From Bacteroidia bacterium (GTDB lineage Bacteria; Bacteroidota; Bacteroidia; B-17B0; Aurantibacillaceae), in contig JACMLS010000507.1 of the NCBI GenBank assembly GCA_014379485.1, positions 1-5,923 on the forward strand: a stretch of 5,923 nucleotides of DNA, given 5' to 3'. Numbering within the stretch: position 1 is the stretch's first letter; each line of letters begins with the position of its first letter. Made by a program: the position numbers and the translations under genes. The notes under the pieces were generated by a model that worked only from the letters and a program-made list of their open reading frames with translations, was not told the DNA's origin and searched no databases. This document shows, one piece after another, positions 1-5,923 of the stretch.

Positions 1-1071
1 CGTCATAAATTTCAGGGCGGAAATTCTTTCATGATAGAGCTGATCAAAAATAACAAGAGCAAGCTCGGCATTACTGTTTCTGATAAGCATTTCGACTCTT
101 CTATTGCCATTACAAAAAGAAATCTGCGTTACAATTCTGTTGATCTTAATATTTTTCAGGACAGCATAACTACAGACACCGCATTTTACAGGGTAAGATT
201 AACAAACCGTGTAGGCCACAAATTTCCATCAGGTTATCCGAGCCGCAGAGCAGTTCTGCAATTTGTTATTGTAGGAAATATGAACGATACACTTTTCAGA
301 TCAGGAATGATTGGTGCAAACGGCGAAGTGATCGGAATCGGTTCTCCTTATGAAAATCATTACAACGTAATAAATTCTCAAAGCCAGAACCAGATCTATG
401 AAATGGTAATGGGAGATGTAGCTGGCAATAAAACCACCGTTTTAGAAAGGGCAGATACTACTTTAAAAGATAATCGTTTGGTGCCCGAAGGATTTACCAC
501 AACAGATATTGTGTATGATACGGTAAAGATTTGTGGTGATGCGTTGAACGATGCAGACTTTAATAAATTCAGCGGAGGTATTGAGGGAAGCGGAAAAGAT
601 TTTGTGCATTTTCATATTCCTATTGCCGGTTTTCCAACTGCGTTTAATGTTTATTCAAGGCTTTATTACCAGACTTTGCCTCCCGGTTGGTTGCAGGAAA
701 TGTTCAGTTACAGCAGTGCGCCAATTGATAGCTTTAAAACCATGTACAACGGTGCAAACAAAGCGCCTGTTTTGGTTGATGCAGATTCTATCTTAAATGT
801 ATTGCTGGGTATTGCCAAGAATAAAAATGAGCTTAACGTAACCGTTTCGCCAGACCCTACTCCAGATGGAAACGCTATTGTAAAATTTGCATATCCCACA
901 GAAGTAGGTCTTATCAGAATCATTAATCTTAACGGACAGGTTGTTGAAACAATAAGAGTGGGAAGTAAAGTAGAGCAGGTTCCGGTTCGTTTGCCCGAAG
1001 AAAAGGGAACCTATATTATTGATATTTATATTGATAATTATAGGGTAAGCAGGAAGTTGATAAGGCAATAA
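1..1071 (+). CDS. Multiheme cytochrome c-like protein, C-terminal part, with T9SS sorting domain (5' end missing)
   Basis: The frame is open from the first base, so this is the last 356 residues of a longer protein; the ATG at nt 31 is probably internal. Numbering from nt 1, residues 2-10 (HKFQGGNSF) resemble the segment that follows the last heme site in multiheme cytochromes c. GHKFPSGYPSRR (72-83), LKDNRLVPEGF (155-165) and LYYQTLPPGWL (221-231) match, from memory, the beta-rich C-terminal domain of that family. No CxxCH heme site lies in the window; any would be upstream. Residues about 283-356 form a type A T9SS sorting domain: a PDPTPDG turn (usually PNP), a middle strand ending LNGQVV, then GTYIIDIYIDNYRVSRKLI. 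The protein should therefore cross the outer membrane and be anchored on or released from the surface. A role in extracytoplasmic electron transfer is inferred. No convincing terminator follows before the next gene, 168 bases away. Confidence 0.72.
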   Translation, partial: RHKFQGGNSFMIELIKNNKSKLGITVSDKHFDSSIAITKRNLRYNSVDLNIFQDSITTDTAFYRVRLTNRVGHKFPSGYPSRRAVLQFVIVGNMNDTLFRSGMIGANGEVIGIGSPYENHYNVINSQSQNQIYEMVMGDVAGNKTTVLERADTTLKDNRLVPEGFTTTDIVYDTVKICGDALNDADFNKFSGGIEGSGKDFVHFHIPIAGFPTAFNVYSRLYYQTLPPGWLQEMFSYSSAPIDSFKTMYNGANKAPVLVDADSILNVLLGIAKNKNELNVTVSPDPTPDGNAIVKFAYPTEVGLIRIINLNGQVVETIRVGSKVEQVPVRLPEEKGTYIIDIYIDNYRVSRKLIRQ

Positions 1072-1157
1072 GTAGCGGTTTGAGGGGTTAAAAAGGCATT
1101 TTTGTCTAAAAGAGGCCCTATTTATTTGTACCACGTAGGTTAAATTCTATTAATTTA

Positions 1158-1165
1158 TACATTTG
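1158..1165 (+). promoter_or_regulatory. Candidate Bacteroidota -7 promoter box for the CRTAC1-like gene
   Basis: TACATTTG is an exact match to the TAnnTTTG -7 consensus used by the primary sigma factor in this phylum. It would start transcription near nt 1172 and give a leader of roughly 70 bases. The -33 element is weak: the nearest TTTG, at 1125-1128, is about 29 bases upstream, longer than the usual spacing of about 20. An AT-rich background produces such octamers by chance, so the call is tentative. Confidence 0.4.
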
Positions 1166-1239
1166 TTAGACAGCATTTAACTAAATCGATTAACAAGAAC
1201 CAAATTCCCAATAAAAACCTATAAAAAATCCCGCAACAA

Positions 1240-4158
1240 ATGAGTACACTTTTACAACAACAAAAATGGGTAGCCACAGCACTGCTTGCGTTATCCTCCT
1301 TGGGATTGAATTCCCAGATTACTTTTACTAATATGAACAATCTACTTCACAGCGAAACAGGTGCAGTGGGTTCTAACGCAAATGTTAGAAGTGGAAACTC
1401 TGTTGCCGTTGTAGACGTTAATAATGATGGCTTGGATGATATTGTTAAGTTGGATGGAAACAGGTATGTAAGAATAGAATACCAGCAAGTTGGTGGTACA
1501 TTTAATCATGTTAATGTCGGAGATTTTGGCGTAACCAGTGGGTGGGGAATGAGCCTTGCGGATGTTGACCATAATGGCTATAAAGATATTTTGTATGCAG
1601 GTTGGGGAAGCGGCGGAGCTTTGTTAATGAAACTTAACAATACAGGAACAGGAGTTTTAACAGCTCCATATACTTTACCGGGTGGTGGTGGAATTGCAGG
1701 ACAAAATTGCAATTTTATGGATGTTAATAATGATGGTTGGGAAGATATTTTTGTTTGTAATGATGTAAACGAAAGTATGATTTGGGTAAATGATGGAGCC
1801 GGAAATTTTCCGGCAGAAGCTAACAACACTGCAATAAATTTTGATGTTACAGCAGGAACCGCTGCTCCAAATGATGAGTCAGGAAATTACGGTTCTGTTT
1901 GGACAGATTTTGATAACGATGGTGATGTGGATTTTTATGTTGCACATTGCCGTCAGTCATATGGCCCCGGTGACATCAGAAGAACAAACAGGCTTTTTCA
2001 AAATAACGGAAACGGAACTTACACAGAAAATGCAGCAGCACATGGCTTGGCAAGTAATGACCAGGACTGGACTGCAGCTTTTGGTGATATAGATAACGAC
2101 GGAGATTTTGATTGTTTTATGACCAAGCACGATGTAATTTCAAGATATTATATTAATAACAATGGAAATTTCACAGTAAGTCCAAACACAATTTCATTTG
2201 GGTCAATGCCTATGCAATCTCAATTTGAGGATATGGATAATGATGGGTTTGTAGATTTAGTTATTTCTGGTGATAACGACGAAAGAATTTATCGCAATAA
2301 CCAGAACGGAACGTTTACAGATGTAACTCCTACAAATATTTCTAATGGTGGCAACATGTTATCTTTTGCAAGCGGAGATTTAAATCATGATGGTAAGATT
2401 GATTTGTATGCTTCTTACGGTTCAACTTATAATAATCCGGGATCAACTGATGATATTTATTGGCAGAACTCTTCTGCAAATTCAAATCACTTTTTAACCT
2501 TAGCTTTAACCGGAACTATTTCTACCAAAGGCGGTTTAGGTGCAAGAGCATTTATTTACGGTGCATGGGGAGTTCAGACACGTGAAGTAAGAGCAAGCGA
2601 GAGTTACGGAACATTAAACTCTTTTCAATTACATTTTGGTCTTGGAGCTGCTACCACTATAGATTCAGTTGTTGTAAACTGGCCGTCAGGAGTTCAAACT
2701 GTAATAGTAACTCCTGCTGCCGATCAGTTTTTAAACGTTATAGAAGTGAATCCATGTACACTTACAAGCGCTTCTATTTCTCCTTCTGGTCCAACAACAT
2801 TTTGTACCGGAGGTTCAGTTACACTTTCAGCACCAATCGGTTCAGGATACACTTACCTTTGGTCTAACGGAGCAACTACACAAAGCATTAACGTAAACAG
2901 TTCAGGCTCTTATGCAGTAACTGTTTCTGAATCTGCAATGTGTAATTCTACCTCACCTTCAATAGTTGTTGCTGTTAACCCGAGTGAAACTCCGGCTGTA
3001 ACAGCTTCGTCAAACGTTGTATCTTGTCCGGGTACAGTTACTTTAACTTCTACACCAGCAGCTTCTTATTTGTGGTCTACTGGTGCAACTACACAGTCAA
3101 TAGTAGTAATGACTTCAGGAAATTATTCTGTAACAATACAAGGAACCTGCCAGGCATGGAGTTCAACAACAACTTCTGTTACAACTTTGGCTGCACCAGC
3201 TACTCCAAGCGGATCTGATGTAGGTATTCCAACACCTCAAAGTGTGGTGTTAACAGCAACCGGAACAGCTGATGTTTGGTTCGATGCTCCAACAGGTGGT
3301 GTTCAGTTAGGAACCGGAAATAATTATACTACTCCTGTAGTTAGCTCAGATACTACTTTCTATGTAGAAGATCAGCAAACAAACGGTGGTTCAACAGGTG
3401 CGGTAGGTCAGACGTTCAATTCTTATTCTTCGGGCAACGGCTTTAGCGGTGGTACTACAAATGCCTGGGATATTTTTGACGTAATTGCACCTTGCACACT
3501 AAGCACTGTAAAAGTTTATACAGACACTCCGGGTAACCGCTTAATTGAATTAAGAAACAGTGCTGGTACAGTTTTACTGGATACATTGGTGAACATTCCT
3601 GTTGACACCTCAATAGTTACGCTTAACTGGCCATTAACTGTTGGTACAGCTTATCAGTTGGGAACAAATACAGCGCAAAATCAGACCTTGTTAGGAACTA
3701 ACTCTCCGCGTTTAAAGCGTAGTAACTCAAACGTTTCTTACCCATATAATTTAAGCGGTTTGGTTTCTGTTACCGGTTCAAACCAGGGCTCTGGGTTCTT
3801 CTATTATTTTTACGATTGGCAAATTACAACTCCTGCGGTTGTTTGTGCAAGCCCACGTTGGCCAATTAGTGTTTACATGACTACAGGCGTAAACAGCTCA
3901 AATGTTGCAAACGAAATGAAGATCTTCCCGAATCCGGCTTCTTCTTCTGTAAACGTAAAGTTAAATTCAGCTATGACAGGTAATGCAACCGTTCAGTTGG
4001 TTGATCTTGCTGGCCGCCTTGTAAAAAATGTTGGTGTAAGCACCATTACAAAAGATCAGTTGATCGCAGTAGATCTTTCGTCTGTTTCTGCTGGTGTTTA
4101 TTTCATTAAAGTAGTAAACAACGGTAAACAAATGACTGCTAAATTGGTAGTTGAATAA
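1240..4158 (+). CDS. CRTAC1-like FG-GAP/VCBS repeat and ASPIC/UnbV protein with Ig-like modules and T9SS sorting domain
   Basis: This is a complete 972-residue exported protein. Residues 1-25 look like a signal peptide with one lysine (K9), a hydrophobic stretch (about 11-23) and probable cleavage before Q26. Seven calcium-binding motifs of the FG-GAP/VCBS type start at residues 59, 108, 161, 223, 283, 331 and 380 (for example DVNNDGLDD and DFDNDGDVD), consistent with a seven-bladed propeller. Residues about 430-500 (GARAFIYG, SFQLHFGLG, VVVNWPSGVQT) match an ASPIC/UnbV domain, the pairing found in CRTAC1-like proteins. Two tandem Ig-like modules follow (about 506-580 and 581-653), each with YLWSxGATTQSI and SGxYxVT. 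Next come a CHU_C-associated Ig-like module (about 654-712), an unassigned beta-rich module (about 713-863) and a type A T9SS tail (about 893-972, IFPNPASSSVNV to GVYFIKVVNNGK). An in-frame TAA at 1222-1224 and the signal peptide fix the start; no Shine-Dalgarno precedes it. Binding or adhesion is likely; no substrate can be read from the sequence. Confidence 0.9.
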   Translation: MSTLLQQQKWVATALLALSSLGLNSQITFTNMNNLLHSETGAVGSNANVRSGNSVAVVDVNNDGLDDIVKLDGNRYVRIEYQQVGGTFNHVNVGDFGVTSGWGMSLADVDHNGYKDILYAGWGSGGALLMKLNNTGTGVLTAPYTLPGGGGIAGQNCNFMDVNNDGWEDIFVCNDVNESMIWVNDGAGNFPAEANNTAINFDVTAGTAAPNDESGNYGSVWTDFDNDGDVDFYVAHCRQSYGPGDIRRTNRLFQNNGNGTYTENAAAHGLASNDQDWTAAFGDIDNDGDFDCFMTKHDVISRYYINNNGNFTVSPNTISFGSMPMQSQFEDMDNDGFVDLVISGDNDERIYRNNQNGTFTDVTPTNISNGGNMLSFASGDLNHDGKIDLYASYGSTYNNPGSTDDIYWQNSSANSNHFLTLALTGTISTKGGLGARAFIYGAWGVQTREVRASESYGTLNSFQLHFGLGAATTIDSVVVNWPSGVQTVIVTPAADQFLNVIEVNPCTLTSASISPSGPTTFCTGGSVTLSAPIGSGYTYLWSNGATTQSINVNSSGSYAVTVSESAMCNSTSPSIVVAVNPSETPAVTASSNVVSCPGTVTLTSTPAASYLWSTGATTQSIVVMTSGNYSVTIQGTCQAWSSTTTSVTTLAAPATPSGSDVGIPTPQSVVLTATGTADVWFDAPTGGVQLGTGNNYTTPVVSSDTTFYVEDQQTNGGSTGAVGQTFNSYSSGNGFSGGTTNAWDIFDVIAPCTLSTVKVYTDTPGNRLIELRNSAGTVLLDTLVNIPVDTSIVTLNWPLTVGTAYQLGTNTAQNQTLLGTNSPRLKRSNSNVSYPYNLSGLVSVTGSNQGSGFFYYFYDWQITTPAVVCASPRWPISVYMTTGVNSSNVANEMKIFPNPASSSVNVKLNSAMTGNATVQLVDLAGRLVKNVGVSTITKDQLIAVDLSSVSAGVYFIKVVNNGKQMTAKLVVE

Positions 4159-4180
4159 ATAATTTAACTCTTAAATTTTT

Positions 4181-4214
4181 AAAAGGATGGGCAATTGCTC
4201 ATCCTTTTGTTTTT
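4181..4214 (+). terminator. Intrinsic terminator of the CRTAC1-like gene
   Basis: Starting 22 bases after the stop codon, AAAAGGATGGGC (4181-4192) pairs with GCTCATCCTTTT (4197-4208) over 12 positions with one G-U wobble, closing an AATT loop. GTTTTT follows at 4209-4214. A run of T also precedes the stem (4176-4180), so it may act on the minus strand too, with a less regular tail. It should stop read-through into the element and gene downstream. Confidence 0.88.
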
Positions 4215-4218
4215 AGTA

Positions 4219-4394
4219 ATACCAATTGCGCATGTAAAATAGTCCAAAGATGCGCAGTAATTTTTTATTAAGATGATGAAAAAAACTGTTGTGTAGCAGG
4301 GACTAAGGAACAGTTTTTTGAAGAAATATTAATAAAAAAGGACAAGTAGTCCCGAAAGCTTTCGGGAGGACTATTTTACATGTGCTATTGGTAT
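4219..4394. mobile_element. MITE-like element with 27-bp inverted ends
   Basis: The left end, 4219-4245 (begins ATACCAATTG, ends AATAGTCC), is the inverted complement of 4368-4394 (begins GGACTATTTT, ends ATTGGTAT) at 25 of 27 positions. If the ends are set one base inward at TACC and GGTA, both flanks read TAA (4217-4219 and 4394-4396), a possible 3-bp target duplication. Two further perfect 11-bp stems nest inside: 4261-4271 with 4329-4339 (TTTTTTATTAA) and 4280-4290 with 4309-4319 (AAAAAACTGTT). A separate 16-bp palindrome lies at 4351-4366. The whole can fold into one long branched hairpin. There is no transposase or sizeable reading frame, so it would be non-autonomous. It sits between a terminator and the promoter region of the next gene, a usual place for such insertions. 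A regulatory RNA or protein-bound structure is the alternative; genome-wide copy number would decide. Confidence 0.6.
4351..4366. repeat. Perfect 16-bp palindrome inside the MITE-like element
   Basis: CCCGAAAGCTTTCGGG is fully self-complementary. The flanking TAGT (4347-4350) and ACTA (4370-4373) can extend the stem across a short bulge. It is the most GC-rich part of the element and would form a branch beside the right inverted end. No T run follows directly, so it is not called a terminator. Confidence 0.7.
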
Positions 4395-4506
4395 AAAACC
4401 TTGCCAAAATGAGAAAAAGTAATTTTTCGATGGATAGAAAAAATTAATTTTAGGAGGCCTTATTAATTTGATTATTTTTACTTGAAGTAAATTCTGTTTT
4501 AATAAA

Positions 4507-5598
4507 ATGTTTCAGCTCTATCAGAAATTAAAAAGTAAAAAGGCCAGCTTCAGCTACCTTGGGGTTTTTAATGATAATTTAACTGATCAGATCATTCAAC
4601 TCAGCGAGCATTATTTAGAAAACTCAAATGATCTTTCAAAAATAAACCGGCGGGTCTCTTTTCTTATAGCCGAGTGTTTTCAGAATGTGGTAAGACATGG
4701 TTCATCAGAAGAAAAGAACAACCAGGTTTTAACCGAAAAAAATCCTGAAAAAAAAGCGGCAGATTTTTACCAGATCAATGTGTTGAATAACGGGGTTGTT
4801 ATGACGTCGTGTAACTTAATACCAAATTCTATTGTAAAAGATCTTAAAGAAAAGATCGACAGCATTAATTCTCTGGGGCCCGATGAATTGAAAAAACTTT
4901 ACAAGGATGTACTTTCCAAAACAGGTTTTTCAAGTAAAGGTGGTGCCGGGCTTGGTTTAATTGAAATGGCCCGGAAATCCGGAACCCAGTTGCAGTTTTC
5001 TATTTATCCTTTTGATGAGGAATATTCTCACTTTTTTCTCTCGCTTGAGATCTCTGCCGATAAAGAGAAAAAAGCCAAAGGATCTGGCCTTGACGTGGTA
5101 AATGAATTGTACAACAAAATGCAGGAAGGAAATAAACTGATGGTATATATTGGCGAGTTTTCTGAAGATGTTGTTGTACCACTTACAGAAATGATCCAGC
5201 AGAATTTTAATGCTTCAGAAAAAAATAAAAGCCGCGATAAAAAAATTCTTGTTACCCTTATAGAAATTCTTCAGAACATTTCTGTTCACGGAATTAAAGT
5301 GGAGAATGCCGCCGACGGAATTTTTTCAATTTCAAAACAAAATGAGAATTTTGAAATTGAAGCCGGAAATATTATTTCTGAGCAAAATTATATAACACTT
5401 TCCAATTCTTTTTCGCGCATTGATAAAATGGAAGTGGAAGAGATCACTCCCCTTTACAGAAAATGGCTCGACACGCCTGAGGTGACCAGTGGCCTTGGTC
5501 TTCTTGAAATTATGCGCAACTCCGGAAAAAAATATTCTTATGATTTCAAAAAACTTCCCGACGGGAATTATTTTTTTGATATTAAGGTGGTGATCTGA
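4507..5598 (+). CDS. Tandem SiaB-like protein: two GHKL-type kinase domains in one chain
   Basis: The 363-residue protein has no signal peptide or membrane segment and should be cytoplasmic. Domain 1 (about 1-183) carries ECFQNVVRHG (E56, N60, H64), a SINSLGPDELKKLYKDVL helix region (119-136) and the glycine box GGAGLGL (145-151). This pattern matches, from memory, the SiaB family (DUF6272) of SpoIIAB-like kinases. Domain 2 (about 195-363) repeats the plan with EILQNISVHG (E253, N257, H261), EAGNII (285-290) and SGLGLLEI (328-335). In Pseudomonas, SiaB phosphorylates SiaC, which controls the diguanylate cyclase SiaD and is reset by the phosphatase SiaA. Family members as I remember them have one domain of about 180-190 residues, so this looks like a fused duplication. 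Where the family usually has a TGN motif, domain 1 has SCN (101-103); domain 2 has a shorter glycine box. One half may be regulatory. An in-frame TGA at 4483-4485 with no intervening ATG supports this start. No partner gene is in the window. Confidence 0.68.
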   Translation: MFQLYQKLKSKKASFSYLGVFNDNLTDQIIQLSEHYLENSNDLSKINRRVSFLIAECFQNVVRHGSSEEKNNQVLTEKNPEKKAADFYQINVLNNGVVMTSCNLIPNSIVKDLKEKIDSINSLGPDELKKLYKDVLSKTGFSSKGGAGLGLIEMARKSGTQLQFSIYPFDEEYSHFFLSLEISADKEKKAKGSGLDVVNELYNKMQEGNKLMVYIGEFSEDVVVPLTEMIQQNFNASEKNKSRDKKILVTLIEILQNISVHGIKVENAADGIFSISKQNENFEIEAGNIISEQNYITLSNSFSRIDKMEVEEITPLYRKWLDTPEVTSGLGLLEIMRNSGKKYSYDFKKLPDGNYFFDIKVVI

Positions 5599-5615
5599 AA
5601 AACTTATGTTAAATG

Positions 5616-5628
5616 CGGCGGGACGCCG
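5616..5628. repeat. Short GC-rich hairpin after the SiaB-like gene
   Basis: CGGCG (5616-5620) pairs with CGCCG (5624-5628) around GGA. Its core GCGGGACGC (5618-5626) recurs exactly at 5644-5652 in the next hairpin, so the two belong to one repeat family. It begins 17 bases after the stop codon but has no T run and is a poor terminator. Confidence 0.5.
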
Positions 5629-5640
5629 GATGAGTATATC

Positions 5641-5692
5641 CTCGCGGGACGCTCGGAGAGCAGTGTGCATTGCGCTGCGAGTGGCCCGCGAG
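5641..5692. repeat. Long GC-rich bulged hairpin
   Basis: CTCGCGGG (5641-5648) pairs with CCCGCGAG (5685-5692). After an A/G mismatch, CGCTCG (5650-5655) pairs with CGAGTG (5678-5683) with one wobble. After a one-sided GAGAG bulge (5656-5660), CAGTG (5661-5665) pairs with CGCTG (5673-5677) around a 7-base loop. The base composition differs sharply from the AT-rich surroundings. It resembles REP-type palindromes spread by REP-associated transposases; a structured RNA is the alternative. No open frame here looks coding. Confidence 0.6.
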
Positions 5693-5701
5693 CACAATGT
5701 C

Positions 5702-5860
5702 ATTAAGTTAAGGGAAGACTTTACTATGCAGCCGGTCTTTAGCCGGCTGCTAAGAGTGTAAAGGAAGACCGGGCTTTAGCCCAAAGTAATTTAGCTTAAT
5801 GCTATTGCTCCTGATTCTTTTTAAAACCGTTGCATTCTTACGGGAATGCAATTAAGTTAA
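5702..5860 (+). repeat. Direct repeat pair ATTAAGTTAA separating palindrome blocks
   Basis: ATTAAGTTAA occurs exactly at 5702-5711 and 5851-5860, with a near copy, TTATGTTAA, at 5604-5612 and an inverted near copy within 5790-5802. The copies sit at the edges of palindrome blocks, suggesting repeated units. AT-rich decamers can recur by chance, so the confidence is modest. Confidence 0.4.
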
Positions 5861-5923
5861 ATACGATTTTGGGCTAAAGCCCGATTTACTTTTCTCTATT
5901 AAACCCTCCGGCTAAAGACCGGA
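5728..5923. repeat. Compound palindromic (REP/BIME-like) element, running off the window end
   Basis: Five hairpins are arranged symmetrically. The left arm has GCAGCCGG/CCGGCTGC around TCTTTAG (5728-5750), then GGGCTTTAGCCC (5771-5782). The centre has TTGCATTC/GAATGCAA (5830-5851). The right arm has the same two motifs inverted: GGGCTAAAGCCC (5871-5882) and TCCGG/CCGGA around CTAAAGA (5907-5923). The sequence just inside the arms also corresponds: TTTAGCTTAATGC (5790-5802) against the complement of GCAATTAAGTTAAA (5848-5861). This matches dispersed palindromic repeats rather than a coding gene or a single terminator. The right end probably continues beyond the window. Confidence 0.65.

Noticed and set aside
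1090..1104. Terminator after the cytochrome-like gene (AAAAAGGCATTTTT)
   Set aside because: The stem is only five A-T pairs with no GC content, too weak to support a terminator call.
793..1134. Minus-strand open frame
   Set aside because: It overlaps the cytochrome-like gene almost entirely, and its product shows no recognisable domain; it is a shadow frame.
4452..4457. AGGAGG, a perfect Shine-Dalgarno-like sequence upstream of the SiaB-like gene
   Set aside because: It is 49 bases before the ATG. The only nearby possible start (TTG at 4468) hits a stop after five codons, and Bacteroidota rarely use Shine-Dalgarno pairing.
4463..4496. Possible promoter for the SiaB-like gene (TTAATTTG at 4463-4470, or TTTG with TAAATTCT at 4488-4495)
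   Set aside because: Each has a mismatch to TAnnTTTG, and neither has both boxes at a convincing spacing. A promoter probably lies in 4397-4506, but I cannot place it.
5332..5703. Minus-strand open frame of 123 codons
   Set aside because: It lies across the end of the SiaB-like gene and the GC-rich hairpin, and its product shows no recognisable motif. The opposite strand is clearly coding up to 5598.
5604..5711. Integron attC-like site (GTTAAAT at 5608-5614 followed by a bulged hairpin)
   Set aside because: The second core site would have to be inverted, but the TTAA-type sequence at the far end is in direct orientation, and no integrase or cassette is seen.
5599..5923. CRISPR array
   Set aside because: The repeats are short palindromes in mixed orientation at unequal spacing, with no uniform repeat-spacer pattern.

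Overview
The window comes from a member of the Bacteroidota. Two of its three genes end in a C-terminal sorting domain of the type IX secretion system (T9SS), which is confined to that phylum and close relatives. Other signs are an AT-rich background, starts preceded by A/T-rich leaders rather than Shine-Dalgarno sequences, and a perfect TAnnTTTG-type -7 box. I cannot name a genus.

Layout, all genes on the + strand. (1) Nt 1-1071: the 3' part of a gene for a multiheme-cytochrome-like exported protein with a T9SS tail; the heme-binding part lies upstream of the window. (2) Nt 1240-4158: a complete 972-residue surface or secreted protein. It has a signal peptide, a seven-motif FG-GAP/VCBS propeller, an ASPIC/UnbV domain (CRTAC1-like), two tandem Ig-like modules, a third Ig-like module, a beta-rich module and a T9SS tail. 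A strong intrinsic terminator follows at 4181-4214. (3) Nt 4219-4394: a highly structured element with 27-bp inverted ends flanked by TAA on both sides, resembling a MITE, between the terminator and the next gene. (4) Nt 4507-5598: a cytoplasmic protein made of two consecutive SiaB-like (GHKL-type kinase) domains. (5) Nt 5599-5923: no gene, but a dense set of palindromes: a GC-rich bulged hairpin, then a compound inverted repeat of five hairpins that runs off the window end.

The first two genes both encode T9SS cargo and probably act at the cell surface. The second has its own candidate promoter, so an operon with the first is not required. The third gene is unrelated in location and chemistry: it looks like a signalling kinase or partner-switching protein, and it is insulated from the surface genes by the terminator and the MITE-like element. 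The most noteworthy items are the duplicated SiaB-like architecture with altered motifs in each half, the hairpin-forming element at 4219-4394, and the palindrome cluster at the right end. None of them by itself proves a new system.
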